Notes: generated from the letters alone by a model not told the origin. A stretch of DNA of 64,000 nt from Pectobacterium zantedeschiae (GCF_004137795.1 NZ_NWTM01000001.1:855188-919187); one strand, 5' to 3'; positions 36,694 through 47,006 are shown, numbered from the stretch's first letter. Program-made: numbers and translations.

Positions 36694-38050
36694 AGCGGCT
36701 GACTCCGGCGAGCTGTTGTTGAATCACGCCATAAGGCATTGGTTCTCGCATCGACTGGCGCAGAAACTGCGCGATCTCTGAATGGGCGTTGACTGCCGAG
36801 TCGGTTAGCTCGTCATGGCCCGGTTGGTATTCTCCGAGGCGGATTAGCATCTCAACCTGCTTGTAAGCCGCCATCAGCCTCCTTACGCCGCCCGCATGGC
36901 GCGTGTGGTCGGTATCCACAACGTTACTCATGGTGCGACTCAGGCTGGCGAGGATATCGATTGCTGGGTAATGTCCCTGTTCTGCCAGACGTCGGGCGAG
37001 CACGATGTGCCCGTCGATCAACGAACGGACTTCGTCGGCGACTGGATCGTTCATGGAGTCCTGTTCGATCAGAACGGAATAGAGCGCGGTGATGGCACCG
37101 TCCTCCGTTTGTCCTGCGCGTTCGACCAGACGCGGCAGCAGCGTATAGACAGACGGTGGTAAGCCGCCTCGTCCCTGCGGTTCCCCAAGTGCCAGACCGA
37201 TTTCACGCTGGGCGCGGGCGAAACGCGTCAGGGAGTCAATAATCAGCAATACCTGACGGCCTTCGGCGCGGTAAGCCTCAGCGATGGCGGTGGCGGTGAA
37301 AGCTGCGCGGGCGCGCTCCATGCTGCTGCGGTCGGAGGTAGAGCACACCAGCACCGTGCGGCTACGCAGTTCGTCGTCCAGTTCGTGGTCGAGAAATTCG
37401 CGTAGCTCGCGCCCACGCTCGCCAATCAGCCCGAAAACGATGGCATCGCACGGCGTATTACGTGCCAGTTCAGCCAGCAGCGTGGTTTTACCGCAGCCTG
37501 CACCAGCGAAAATACCGACGCGCTGACCCTGGCCGATCGTCAGCAGGCCATCGACGGCGCGTAATCCGGTGGGAAGCGGCTGGCTGATGCGCGGACGTGA
37601 CGTCGGCGGTGGAGCGTCGCCTAGCACCAACTGCGTGTGGCCCGTTGCATGACCCGGTTCGACAAAGGCGCTCTCGCCGCCGTCTTCCAATGCCCGACCA
37701 AATCCGTCCAGTACGCTGCCCAGTAAGCGTTCCGACACTTGAATGCGATGCGGCTGATACAGCGGGGTCACAGTCGCGCCTTGTGCGATACCGTCCAGCG
37801 CCCCGAGCGCGGAGAGAAAGGTATTGTCCGGGCTAAATCCCACCACTTCGGCCATCATCTGGCTGTCATCTTGGCGTGCCACCCAGCACAAATCGCCAAT
37901 ACGTGCCTGTGGCAGGCTGCACTCCAGCAAAATACCGCTGACGGCCATAACGCGGCCTTTTTTCTCCACAGGGGCATAGTCCGCCAGATGCTGACGCTGC
38001 CGGGCGACCCACTGCTCAAGCAGCGGAAAAGAAGAAGTTTGTGTCTGCAT
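36683..38050 (-). CDS. hrcN: T3SS ATPase HrcN (SctN)
   Basis: 455 residues from the ATG at 38050, which overlaps the hrpQ stop (ATGA). F1-beta-like ATPase with Walker A GAGCGKT (183-189), Walker B region LLIIDSLTRFARAQREIGLA and GRGGLPPSVYTLLPRL. It unfolds and feeds substrates to the export gate at the cytoplasmic face. Family length is typical. Confidence 0.95.
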   Translation of the reverse strand: MQTQTSSFPLLEQWVARQRQHLADYAPVEKKGRVMAVSGILLECSLPQARIGDLCWVARQDDSQMMAEVVGFSPDNTFLSALGALDGIAQGATVTPLYQPHRIQVSERLLGSVLDGFGRALEDGGESAFVEPGHATGHTQLVLGDAPPPTSRPRISQPLPTGLRAVDGLLTIGQGQRVGIFAGAGCGKTTLLAELARNTPCDAIVFGLIGERGRELREFLDHELDDELRSRTVLVCSTSDRSSMERARAAFTATAIAEAYRAEGRQVLLIIDSLTRFARAQREIGLALGEPQGRGGLPPSVYTLLPRLVERAGQTEDGAITALYSVLIEQDSMNDPVADEVRSLIDGHIVLARRLAEQGHYPAIDILASLSRTMSNVVDTDHTRHAGGVRRLMAAYKQVEMLIRLGEYQPGHDELTDSAVNAHSEIAQFLRQSMREPMPYGVIQQQLAGVSRYAP

Positions 38051-38979
38051 CACCAATTCACCGTTATCTGTTGTCTGCCGCTGAATTCAATCTGGTGCTC
38101 ATCAATTTTCACCAGACGCAGGTTGTCGATCTCATCGCCGATGAAAAAGCGCTGGCCGTCTGCTGTGACGACATTGGCGCGTGACCCGCTGGTCACCTGA
38201 ACAATCTGAAACGGCAGTTGCTCCGTTTTCAGCTGTGTCCGGTTATCAACTGATAGCGCGGTTCTATAACGTTGGTGGAGTTGGGCGAGCATCCGTTCCA
38301 GCTTTTTTTGATCGTCTGGCGTTAATTGCCCGGTGAGCGTGAGGCGATCCTGATACGCCGCTACTTTTACGGCCGCGCTCAGTTCCCGTTCCTGCAACAT
38401 AATCCGCAGCGTGCTTTCTAACTGTGGCAGGGTGCTGAGCGGTTTGCGGGTATCCTGCGGCGGCGGGGTTGCAGGCATCGCAACACTCTCCTGTAGCTGC
38501 CAACTGCCTACCATCACCAGCAACAACGCGCCAAGTAGCAGGTAGCTGGCTTTTGCCCACAACGGCAGGCGAGGTGTGGGTACAGGCGTTGACGTAGTGG
38601 TATTAACCCGTGGTTCGTCGGTGGGGATATCCGCAGGGGGAAGATCCTCTTCCGCAGTGGAGGGGATTTCTTCGTCATCAGGCCAAGGGGTATCGGCGGC
38701 CACGATGCAGAGCCAAATTTGCCCCAGTGCAAAGGGGGTTCCGGGCGGTAGCGCGTCGATGTGTTCGACGGAATGGCCTTCCGCATTGCACAAGGTGCCA
38801 TCCTGTGCGCTGAGCGCCCAGCCGTCAGCGGATTTCTCCAGTTGGCTGTGGTAAGGCGCAATACCGGGATCGTAGAGTACGAGATCGGCATCATCGGCCG
38901 CACCGATACGCCAGGCGTTTCCGCAGAGCGGCAGCGCCGCACCGCGATGTAAACCAGTCAGCACGCGTAATTCAAACAT
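38050..38979 (-). CDS. hrpQ: T3SS inner membrane ring protein HrpQ (SctD)
   Basis: 309 residues. The N-terminal cytoplasmic FHA-like domain (about 1-95) is followed by an acidic/proline-rich linker, one membrane segment (about 140-160, PLWAKASYLLLGALLLVMVG) and a periplasmic part. SctD/YscD family. It lies 9 bases after hrcV. Confidence 0.9.
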   Translation of the reverse strand: MFELRVLTGLHRGAALPLCGNAWRIGAADDADLVLYDPGIAPYHSQLEKSADGWALSAQDGTLCNAEGHSVEHIDALPPGTPFALGQIWLCIVAADTPWPDDEEIPSTAEEDLPPADIPTDEPRVNTTTSTPVPTPRLPLWAKASYLLLGALLLVMVGSWQLQESVAMPATPPPQDTRKPLSTLPQLESTLRIMLQERELSAAVKVAAYQDRLTLTGQLTPDDQKKLERMLAQLHQRYRTALSVDNRTQLKTEQLPFQIVQVTSGSRANVVTADGQRFFIGDEIDNLRLVKIDEHQIEFSGRQQITVNW

Positions 38980-38988
38980 GGTGTCTTC

Positions 38989-41091
38989 CTATGCGCTAAA
39001 GGGGTCAGGGGAGTCGTAAAGATCAAGGCGTCCAATGACGTTGATCGATAGGGTGGATTCCAGTTCGGTGAAGGACAGTACAGGGACGTGGTGAAATTCG
39101 TCCTGTACCAGCGTGCGCAGCGGACTGCGTAAATCCTGTGCTACCAGCACCAGACTGTTATGCGGTGAGAACGGCGGAAATGCTTGCCGAAGCTGACTGA
39201 GCAGCGTTGAGGCGTAGTCCTGCGTCAGGGCGAAAAAAGTTTCGTTCTGCGTCTGGCGCAGTGCATCACGCAGCAGCTCTTCACTTTCTGGCGTCAGCAG
39301 CCAGACGGCGAGGCTATTTTCATCGCTGTACTGGTGGCAGATTTGTGATTTGAGCGCCAGGCGCACGTAGTCGGTCAGGGCCAGCGTGTCCCGTTCGTGC
39401 TGGCCGACTTCAATCAGTGCTTCGGCGATAGGGCGCACTGACCGTAGCGGTACACGTTCGGAGGCCAGCCGTTGCAGCACGCTGGCAAAACGTGAGAGTG
39501 GCATGATGCGCTGTAGTTCCTGCGCCAATTCCGGTTGCTCACTCTCCAGCCAGGCCAGAATGGATTTGGTTTCCTGCAAGCCGATAAACTGTGAACCCGT
39601 GCGGTGAATGGCTTGCTCCATACGTGCCAGAATCAGCTCATCTGCGGTCCAGCGCGGCACATCGTCCGGCTGCTGGGCGACATGCGACAGCGGCAGCCAT
39701 AGCCACTGGCTTTCATCCCGTAGCGTGTGGCCCGGCGTGGCGATCGTCACGTCAGCCTGTTCGATGGCACTGTTCGCAACTGCCAACTGATCGGTAACAA
39801 ACGTGGCTTTTACGTAGGGAATCTCATAGACGCAAAACTGGAATTCATCCTCTGCCAGTCGGTCGCTGAATTCGATATCAAAGGACGGCAGCGTAAAGCC
39901 AAAACGGTAGACCAGCCGATTACGCAGACGGCGGATATTCTGCACTAGCGCCGTTGTCGTCGGTTGCCCTTGCCAGACCGGATGAAACAGCAGCAAATAG
40001 GCTCGTGTCGGGTTGAAACGCCGCAGATCCTGATAGCCGTTCTGTTCGGCAGGCATGTTGTCCGCCTCCGACTGGCTGGCATCCAACTGGCCCTGTTGTT
40101 TGATGCGCCAGAGTTGGAATAGACCGCTGCCGAGTGACGCCAGGCTGATAGCGACAAACACCAATGTTGGCATCCCCGGCAGCAGCGCAAAGCCAAACAT
40201 GCCAATGGAGGAGATGATCCACGCTTTGGGCTGGCTGGTGAGCTGCTCCGCGATTTCCCGACCAATATTGGCATCCACTTTTTGCCCGTCGGCCGAGACG
40301 CGGGTAATGATCATTCCTGCGGTCAGTGAAATCAGCAATGCTGGGATCTGGGCGATCAGCCCGTCGCCGATGGTCAATACCGAGTAGACGTGCATGGCAT
40401 CGGATGCAGCCATGTTGTGTTGCAACACGCCAATGGCGAAGCCACCAATCATGTTGATGAACACGATAACCAGCGACGCAATCGCATCGCCTTTGACGAA
40501 CTTCATTGCGCCGTCCATTGCCCCGAACAGCTGACTTTCTTTCGCCAGATTCTCCCGCCGCTGCCGCGCCTGATGGGCTTCGATCAGCCCCGCACGCAGG
40601 TCGCTGTCGATGGACATCTGTTTACCGGGCATCGCATCGAGCGTGAAACGTGCCGCCACCTCTGCCACGCGCTCGGAGCCTTTGGTGATCACCAAAAAGT
40701 TCACCACCGTCAGAATCAGGAAAATAACCAGCCCCACTGCCAGATTCCCGCCCACCACGTAGTTACCGAAGGCTTCAACGATATGACCGCCATCCTGCTG
40801 GAGCAGGATTTGTCGCGTGGTGGAAATGGAGATCGCCAGCCGGAACATGGTGGTCAGCAGTAGCACCGCCGGAAACGTTGAGAAAGCCAGCGGTTTAGGT
40901 AGGTACATCGCCAGCACGATCAGCAGGGAGGAGGCGCAGATGTTAAGCGCGATGAGCACGTCGATGAGCCCGGTGGGTAGCGGGATAATCATCATGAAAA
41001 CGATAGACATGACGATTACCGCGCCAACGACCTCCGAACGCTGCATCGCGCTTAGCGCAATGCGATTTAGCCAGATAATCAGCAGATTCAT
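38989..41091 (-). CDS. hrcV: T3SS export gate protein HrcV (SctV)
   Basis: 700 residues. The N-terminal half has about eight membrane segments and the FHIPEP-family stretch (PGKQMSIDSDLRAG; TKGSERVAEVAARFTLDAMP). The C-terminal half is the cytoplasmic ring domain that docks chaperone-effector complexes. Its start overlaps the hrpJ stop (ATGA). Confidence 0.96.
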   Translation of the reverse strand: MNLLIIWLNRIALSAMQRSEVVGAVIVMSIVFMMIIPLPTGLIDVLIALNICASSLLIVLAMYLPKPLAFSTFPAVLLLTTMFRLAISISTTRQILLQQDGGHIVEAFGNYVVGGNLAVGLVIFLILTVVNFLVITKGSERVAEVAARFTLDAMPGKQMSIDSDLRAGLIEAHQARQRRENLAKESQLFGAMDGAMKFVKGDAIASLVIVFINMIGGFAIGVLQHNMAASDAMHVYSVLTIGDGLIAQIPALLISLTAGMIITRVSADGQKVDANIGREIAEQLTSQPKAWIISSIGMFGFALLPGMPTLVFVAISLASLGSGLFQLWRIKQQGQLDASQSEADNMPAEQNGYQDLRRFNPTRAYLLLFHPVWQGQPTTTALVQNIRRLRNRLVYRFGFTLPSFDIEFSDRLAEDEFQFCVYEIPYVKATFVTDQLAVANSAIEQADVTIATPGHTLRDESQWLWLPLSHVAQQPDDVPRWTADELILARMEQAIHRTGSQFIGLQETKSILAWLESEQPELAQELQRIMPLSRFASVLQRLASERVPLRSVRPIAEALIEVGQHERDTLALTDYVRLALKSQICHQYSDENSLAVWLLTPESEELLRDALRQTQNETFFALTQDYASTLLSQLRQAFPPFSPHNSLVLVAQDLRSPLRTLVQDEFHHVPVLSFTELESTLSINVIGRLDLYDSPDPFSA

Positions 41092-42296
41092 GGCTGCCCC
41101 TTATCCGGCGTGTGCGGGGGTTGTTTTTGCTGTGATGAGGCGTCACGCTGCGCTAACTCATCATGCTGAGTACTTTTGGCCTGCTGTTTTTCGTACTGGG
41201 CGATATCACCAATCATGCCGCGTATCAGTTGGAGTGCCGTTTGCCGGTTTTTGCTGTCTCGCCACAGAGGATGCGGTAGGTCGCTGACAAGCGGCAGCAG
41301 AGCACTAAAAAACATGGCCTGATGCCGCACCTGCGTACCGGCAACTTCCCGACCAAGGTTATGCAGATCGCGAGCGTAGGCGCCGTTGGCACTCAGGCCA
41401 ATTAGGCGGCGAGTTAATTCCACTGCACCCAGCGTAAATGCGGGCACTTTGTTCGCTAGTCGAGTGAGCAGCGTTTGGCTGGATGACAACGTGTGACTCA
41501 GGTGACGGGAGTCGTTGAGGTTGCTCAGCATTTTGCTGAGAACGGTTTTTGATATTGACGGTGTCAGAGAGGCAATATCTGCCGTCAGTGCTCGCTGTAA
41601 GGTCCGTAGCCCAATGGAAAATGTTGCGGCGTCAAAGCGTTCCAGCAGGGAATCCAGTAATGCGCTTGCCGACTGCTGATGCACGATTTTCTGGTAGTAC
41701 AGATCGCGCATCGCCTGTTTTTGTTCCGGCTGCGTGCTAAATAGCGCAATGGCCGTTGCCGTATTCAGACCCGCCCGGACTTCTGGCCCTTTCTCATGAT
41801 GTAGCTGCTGTAGTGCATTTTCTGCCGCTGCTGCCAACTCTGGCTGTTGCGCTGATTGCTGCTGGATGTGGCGCAGCAAAATATCCCCACGGGCCGGATC
41901 GTTGCCTGCGGCTTCCAACACCGCTTCAAGAGACGGCGAACCTTGTCGGGCCAACAGATCGCGCATGCGGCTCAGTTGCTGATCGAGGGTACTCTGTGAC
42001 GGATTTTCCAACATCCTGAACAGTTCCGTTAGTTTCTCGATCCGCTCGACGTTGGCCGTCGTGCGGGCCTCCGGCTGCTGGGCTATTTGACGCCGATTCA
42101 GCGATTTGCTCCTACGTTCCGCCTGTTCGCCAAACGCCATCGCTACTTCCTCCATTGAGGTAGAAAGTGGAGAACCGGGCGAAGCGTGTAGCGAACTTGT
42201 CTGCTGTACCGCAGTCTGTGGCACGGGATCGTCATCCACGACGACAGGGCGCGGCAGGGCGCTGCTAGTGGGAAGTACCGTCGGTATTTTGATCAT
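41088..42296 (-). CDS. hrpJ: T3SS gatekeeper HrpJ (SctW)
   Basis: 402 residues, YopN/InvE-like protein with a helical, Gln-rich N-terminal region and a TyeA-like C-terminal part. It controls the order of export of pilus components, harpins and effectors. First gene of the 11-gene operon running to hrcU, with a perfect hrp box upstream. Confidence 0.92.
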   Translation of the reverse strand: MIKIPTVLPTSSALPRPVVVDDDPVPQTAVQQTSSLHASPGSPLSTSMEEVAMAFGEQAERRSKSLNRRQIAQQPEARTTANVERIEKLTELFRMLENPSQSTLDQQLSRMRDLLARQGSPSLEAVLEAAGNDPARGDILLRHIQQQSAQQPELAAAAENALQQLHHEKGPEVRAGLNTATAIALFSTQPEQKQAMRDLYYQKIVHQQSASALLDSLLERFDAATFSIGLRTLQRALTADIASLTPSISKTVLSKMLSNLNDSRHLSHTLSSSQTLLTRLANKVPAFTLGAVELTRRLIGLSANGAYARDLHNLGREVAGTQVRHQAMFFSALLPLVSDLPHPLWRDSKNRQTALQLIRGMIGDIAQYEKQQAKSTQHDELAQRDASSQQKQPPHTPDKGQP

Positions 42297-42361
42297 GATG
42301 TCATCCTGAATGAATCGGCTACGTGTCGTGGTGTGAACGTGCAGTGATGTGAATGTATTGC

Positions 42362-42389
42362 TGTGTGGATGCAGAAAAGGATGGGTTCC
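42362..42389 (-). promoter_or_regulatory. hrp box (HrpL promoter) of hrpJ operon
   Basis: On the minus strand GGAACC, 15 bases, CCACACA: a complete match to GGAACC-N15/16-CCACNNA. It ends about 65 bases upstream of the hrpJ start. Confidence 0.93.
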
Positions 42390-42563
42390 CAGCGTGAAGT
42401 CATCGGAGCAGGCTGAATTTGATGGCGGATTGGATGAAATGCCGTTTTACTTATTGCAATAACTTGCAATTTCGTGCTGTGGACGTTGGCAAAAAATGGC
42501 ACGATAACAGGTAGGGTGAAAAATAACTGATTATAAATCAGTGTGATAAAAATAATTCTGGGC

Positions 42564-42579
42564 TGGCACAAGGCTTGCT
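42564..42579 (+). promoter_or_regulatory. Sigma-54 promoter of hrpL
   Basis: TGGCAC-AAGGC-TTGCT matches the -24/-12 consensus TGGCAC-N5-TTGCW. It ends 43 bases before the hrpL start. HrpS, the enhancer-binding protein encoded nearby, is the expected activator; its upstream site should lie between 42390 and 42560. Confidence 0.92.
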
Positions 42580-42622
42580 CTTCCGTTTTTGCCAATAGGG
42601 CACAACAACGGAGAGTCAGCAA

Positions 42623-43168
42623 ATGGAAATGTCTACCCTGAAACACATCGAACAGACCCCTTCGCTTTACCCGGCGCTAGCTGTCGATTGGGAACAGGTG
42701 TTTCGTCAACACGGAAAGAAATTGCATAACTTTATCCGCAAGCGCGTCAGCAACCATGATGACGTTGAGGATTTACAGCAAATGACCTACCTGGAAGTGC
42801 TCAAACATCAGGATAAATTCGCTGGGGCATCGCGGCCGGAGACGTGGGTGTTCGGCATCGCTCTCAACCTGGTGCGCAACTATTTCAAGCAGGCACGACA
42901 GCGCGCTCAGGAAATGGGCGATGAGATGCTGGAACATATCGCGATAGAACTCGACCCCGGTGCTATTACCGAAAGCCAGCGAGCGCTGAAACGCGCGATG
43001 GATGCCATCGTCTCACTTCCTGAGGATACCCGTCAGATGCTAATGCAATTGCTGGATACCGATGCCAGCTATCAGGATCTCGCGTTGCAGTTGGGGATCC
43101 CCATCGGTACGGTGCGGTCACGGCTGTCTCGTGCCCGAAGTGTAATCCGTCAGGCTGTGGAATCCTGA
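42623..43168 (+). CDS. hrpL: ECF sigma factor HrpL
   Basis: 181 residues. Region 2 (NHDDVEDLQQMTYLEVLKHQ) and region 4 helix-turn-helix (YQDLALQLGIPIGTVRSRLS) of extracytoplasmic-function sigma factors. It directs transcription from hrp boxes. GGAG precedes the ATG. Transcribed divergently from hrpJ. Confidence 0.96.
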   Translation: MEMSTLKHIEQTPSLYPALAVDWEQVFRQHGKKLHNFIRKRVSNHDDVEDLQQMTYLEVLKHQDKFAGASRPETWVFGIALNLVRNYFKQARQRAQEMGDEMLEHIAIELDPGAITESQRALKRAMDAIVSLPEDTRQMLMQLLDTDASYQDLALQLGIPIGTVRSRLSRARSVIRQAVES

Positions 43169-43408
43169 CGCTATCCAACGGGACGAAAGGACGTGCCTGT
43201 ACCCACCATTTTTCTCTGCTTGATGTGGTGACCGCCTGCTTCAATAGGGTGGTTACCGCTCAGGACGTAGGTCGCACGCCGTGATATCAGGTCGCGTTTA
43301 GCCGTTGCAGGGTTTCCTGTCCATCTTCTGGAATGTTGAGACGCCGTATTGCGCTACCTGCACGGCGGGTGGCTGCACAAATGTCTTAATTCAAATAAGG
43401 AGATGACA

Positions 43409-44878
43409 ATGATGTTTACCCAACCTTTTCGTTCCGATGAACAAACCAAGGCCCCTGAACTGGAACTGGTGGATTTTGCGTTTGGTCGTATCAAAGACGC
43501 GATTTACATCGTCAATGCAGATCAGCGTTTTTGTTATGTCAATGAGGCTGCCAGTCAGACGTTGGGCTACAGCATCACGGAATTCATGCATCTGAGCGTT
43601 GCCGATATCGACCCATGCTGGGCTGCCGAGCATCGATCGCCCGACTGGCTTCAGGAGTATGAATCTGGCATTGGGACCACCTTTGAAACCAGGCACCTCA
43701 CTCGCTACGGCATGACCATTCCGGTTGAGGTCAATTTAACGCATTTCCAACATAAAGGATGTAGCTACAGCATGTGTGTAGTCAGAGATATCAGGGAACG
43801 TAAACATATAGAACAGTTGGCATACGCACGGGATCAAGAATTCCGCGCGCTGGTAGAAAATTCACCGGATTTGATTATTCGCTTCGATCCCAGCCTGAAT
43901 TGCCTGTATGCCAACCCCGCCAGTTTGAAACATTTGGAATTTACCGTAGAGCAACTTCGGGGTCGAATGATTACGGAATTGATGCCGGGAGCGGGATGTG
44001 CGATCCGCATGGAACAGTTGGTGCAGCAAGTTGTCGATACCCGCAGTAGTGCGGAAGGTGAGGTGATGGAAGAGCGAGGGAAAGGCGAGCAGCGTCATCA
44101 AGATATTCACCATATTCGCTGCGTGCCGGAGTTCGATCAGCGTGGTGCGCTGGTTTCCATTCTGACCGTGGGGCGGGACATTACCGCTATTCGCTATGCG
44201 GAGAAGAAGCTGGCCGATTCACATATGCAACTGCGCTTGCTGGCACGCCAGCGTGAGATCTCACGCGAGGAAGAACGTAAGCATATCGCACAGGAAATTC
44301 ACGACGAGCTTGGGCAACACCTGACCACGATCCGCATGAGTCTGTCGCTGATGAGGATGTGTTTTGCCAAGGAAAATCCAGAGATGCAGGCACATTTGCA
44401 AAAGTTGATGCAGCTGGCTGACCAAACGATTCAGGTTGTGCGTAACGTATCGACCCGACTCAGGCCGAATGTATTAAACATGGGACTCACGCCTGCGCTG
44501 GAATGGCTATGCGACGAATTTAACCGTCACTACAGCGCCACCTGCCTGTTGCGAACGCCGGGGGAAACATTGGCGCTTAATGACGAAAGCACCACGGCAG
44601 CCTTTCGCGTTGCTCAAGAGTCGTTGACCAACGTGGCACGTTACGCGGCCGCTACACAGGTGTTCATTACGTTGGAAAACCAGCAGGACTGCATCGTGCT
44701 GTGTATCAAGGATAACGGAAAAGGATTTGATTCCCATGCAAAGAATAAGAATGCCTTTGGACTCATGAGCATGAAAGAGCGAGGGCGGATGCTGGGAGGC
44801 GAAGTCATTATTGAAAGCGCCCCCGGAAAAGGCACGCAGGTGCAGTTAACGTTTCCTAAAAATGGCTATATCCGTTAA
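43409..44878 (+). CDS. hrpX: Sensor histidine kinase HrpX
   Basis: 489 residues from the ATG at 43409, preceded by AAGGAG at correct spacing; the frame is open further upstream without a better start. Two PAS domains (about 20-135 and 145-265), then a NarL-type HisKA_3 domain with the phospho-acceptor His in AQEIHDELGQH, and an HATPase domain (DNGKGFDS). No membrane segment, so it should sense a cytoplasmic signal. It phosphorylates HrpY, encoded next. Confidence 0.95.
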   Translation: MMFTQPFRSDEQTKAPELELVDFAFGRIKDAIYIVNADQRFCYVNEAASQTLGYSITEFMHLSVADIDPCWAAEHRSPDWLQEYESGIGTTFETRHLTRYGMTIPVEVNLTHFQHKGCSYSMCVVRDIRERKHIEQLAYARDQEFRALVENSPDLIIRFDPSLNCLYANPASLKHLEFTVEQLRGRMITELMPGAGCAIRMEQLVQQVVDTRSSAEGEVMEERGKGEQRHQDIHHIRCVPEFDQRGALVSILTVGRDITAIRYAEKKLADSHMQLRLLARQREISREEERKHIAQEIHDELGQHLTTIRMSLSLMRMCFAKENPEMQAHLQKLMQLADQTIQVVRNVSTRLRPNVLNMGLTPALEWLCDEFNRHYSATCLLRTPGETLALNDESTTAAFRVAQESLTNVARYAAATQVFITLENQQDCIVLCIKDNGKGFDSHAKNKNAFGLMSMKERGRMLGGEVIIESAPGKGTQVQLTFPKNGYIR

Positions 44879-44914
44879 TCACGGGACAAGAATAACAAAA
44901 GGAAGAAATGAGCG

Positions 44915-45556
44915 ATGGGCAAACAAATACGTCTCATGATCGCGGACGATCACGTCATCATGCGCGAAGGGCTCAAGCAGATCTTCGCGTTGGATGACTC
45001 GCTGAGCGTCGTTGCCGAAGCAGGAAATGGCGCACAGGTGCTCGCACAGTTGCGCAGCGTGGCGCCCGATTTGCTGTTGCTGGATATGTCGATGCCCGGT
45101 ATCAGCGGTGAAGCGCTGATTTCTCGCGTGGTGGCGCAATATCCGCGTCTGCCGATTCTGGTGCTTAGCATGTACAGCGAGGCGCAGATTGCACAGCATG
45201 CGCTGAAAAGTGGTGCCAGAGGCTACATCACCAAAGATAAAGACCCCGAGGCGCTGCTGGCGGCGATCCGACGTGTAGCGCAGGGGGCTCGCTATATCGA
45301 TCACACCATTGCCGAGCAGCTGGTGTTCTCCAATTACACGGAGGGGGGACGAGCAGAGCACGATGTCCTGACGGCCAGAGAGCACCAAATCATGATTATG
45401 TTTGCGCAGGGGATGGGGATTAACGCCATCGCCAATGAACTGGCCATCAGCAACAAAACGGTCAGCACTCACAAAGCGCGCCTGATGGAAAAAATGCAGT
45501 TCAGTACCAATGTGGAGATCGTGAAATATGTCTTTAGCAAGAAGCTTATTCCCTAG
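44915..45556 (+). CDS. hrpY: Response regulator HrpY
   Basis: 213 residues. Receiver domain with acidic pair DD (11-12), phospho-acceptor D57 (LLLLDMSMPG) and K in ITKDKDP; C-terminal LuxR-type helix-turn-helix (LTAREHQIMIMFAQG...NKTVSTHKARL, in two pieces). It activates hrpS. Co-transcribed with hrpX, 36 bases after it. Confidence 0.95.
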   Translation: MGKQIRLMIADDHVIMREGLKQIFALDDSLSVVAEAGNGAQVLAQLRSVAPDLLLLDMSMPGISGEALISRVVAQYPRLPILVLSMYSEAQIAQHALKSGARGYITKDKDPEALLAAIRRVAQGARYIDHTIAEQLVFSNYTEGGRAEHDVLTAREHQIMIMFAQGMGINAIANELAISNKTVSTHKARLMEKMQFSTNVEIVKYVFSKKLIP

Positions 45557-45584
45557 CAGTGGGAACCCGAAGCAATAGCAGATA

Positions 45585-45613
45585 AAAGGGATTCAACAGT
45601 CGTGAATCCCTTT
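45585..45613 (+). terminator. Hairpin terminator after hrpY
   Basis: 11-base stem AAAGGGATTCA (45585-45595) with TGAATCCCTTT (45603-45613). It is followed by only a short T stretch within the stem, so termination may be partial. Confidence 0.6.
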
Positions 45614-45921
45614 CACTGCGCTTAACGATATCCTGACAATATCTTTTCGTTTTCCTGCGAATTATCTGAAAGCATAACGGGTTGTTTTTACTTATTTTGG
45701 CCGTTTTTTTGTAGGCTTTTCCCTACAAACGCCTCTGGAATTCCTACCGGATGTTCAGCGATGCCTGATGGTTTCATCATTCAATGGCGGTAATGCTTGT
45801 CATTGTTCCACCGGTGATGAATCGGTGTGTGCTACGAGGAGAAACGCCGTGGGCGTAAAGTGGTAACGCCCCACGTTATGGAAAGCAGTGAGTTAGCCCG
45901 CTTGGGCTCCAGGAGTAGTTA
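45614..45921 (+). promoter_or_regulatory. hrpS upstream region
   Basis: About 300 bases before hrpS, expected to bind HrpY. It contains a hairpin, TTGTAGG (45709-45715) with CCTACAA (45722-45728), preceded by a T-rich stretch, and a ribosome site AGGAG before the ATG. I could not place the -35/-10 boxes with certainty. Confidence 0.45.
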
Positions 45922-46956
45922 ATGAATAATCATTACCGTCAGGACAGACAGCACTATTCATCATTAGAGGATTCCTCATTCGAAAACCCATCCGTAGACT
46001 ATTCCTCGCCACCGTCGGGCTATTCGACGCATACAGCTGAGGATATTCACTCATCGTTGTCGCCAATCATCAATGTTATTGCTCCCCTCAATGTCGACAT
46101 TGTTCTTGAAGGTGAAACGGGCACAGGGAAAGACACGCTGGCAAACCGGATCCATCGACTTTCGCAATGCAGCGGCCCTTTAGTAGCGGTGAACTGTGCC
46201 GCTGTGCCGGAAAATCTGGCTGAAAGCGAGCTGTTTGGTGTGGTATCTGGAGCGTATACCGGTGCTAACCGCTCTCGCGCCGGTTATTTGGAAAGTGCGG
46301 ACAAGGGCATTCTGTTTCTGGATGAGATCGACAGCATGCCTATGACGCTGCAAGCCAAGATGCTACGCGTGTTGGAAAGCCGGGGGGTTAAGCGGCTGGG
46401 GAGTACCCAGTTTACGCCCGTGGACATGCGCGTGATTGTGGCTACGCAAACGCCGCTGCTGCAACTGGTAGAGAAGGGGTTGTTTCGTCGCGATCTTTAT
46501 TTCCGTCTGGATACGGTAAAAATTCAGCTACCGACCCTACGTTCTCGCAGCGATCTCATTCTGCCACTGTTTCAGCGTTTTAGTCAGGAAGCGGCGGTAC
46601 GTCTGAAAATGACGCAACCACCGATGACGGCGGAAATTTATGAGCAGTTGCTGACCCACAGCTGGCCGGGCAATATCCGCGAACTGAAAGCGGCGGCGGA
46701 TCGTTGGGCAATGGGACTGTCTCCTTTGGCTGAAATTCAGCCGCTGTTGCACCCGCGCCCTTTGCAACTCAAAGACCGCTTAAAGCGGATTGAAAAATTT
46801 CTGATTCAGGATGCGCTGCGTCGCCACGACCACTGTATTGACGATGTGATCGTGGAGTTGGGGATCCCCAAACGAACACTCTATCACCGCCTGAAAGTGC
46901 TGAACGTGACGGTGCGAGAAATGTGCGCCGGGGGCCGGGAAGCCTGTCAGGCATGA
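45922..46956 (+). CDS. hrpS: Sigma-54-dependent enhancer-binding protein HrpS
   Basis: 344 residues. AAA+ domain with Walker A GETGTGKD (64-71), sigma-54 contact loop GAYTGA (110-115), Walker B LFLDEID (131-137), and a C-terminal Fis-type helix-turn-helix (VIVELGIPKRTLYHRLKVL). As in other HrpS proteins, there is no N-terminal receiver domain, so activity is set by expression level and by partners such as HrpV. It activates hrpL. There is no second gene like the P. syringae hrpR. Confidence 0.95.
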   Translation: MNNHYRQDRQHYSSLEDSSFENPSVDYSSPPSGYSTHTAEDIHSSLSPIINVIAPLNVDIVLEGETGTGKDTLANRIHRLSQCSGPLVAVNCAAVPENLAESELFGVVSGAYTGANRSRAGYLESADKGILFLDEIDSMPMTLQAKMLRVLESRGVKRLGSTQFTPVDMRVIVATQTPLLQLVEKGLFRRDLYFRLDTVKIQLPTLRSRSDLILPLFQRFSQEAAVRLKMTQPPMTAEIYEQLLTHSWPGNIRELKAAADRWAMGLSPLAEIQPLLHPRPLQLKDRLKRIEKFLIQDALRRHDHCIDDVIVELGIPKRTLYHRLKVLNVTVREMCAGGREACQA

Positions 46957-47006
46957 TGGATGAATGTCGAGGGTTTATCTGCTGGGATACGGTAGCCGAT
47001 AGGGAG

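Noticed and set aside
45563..45590. GGAACC after hrpY considered as a hrp box
   Set aside because: The second half is missing at the required spacing, and the sequence lies in the hrpY 3' region.
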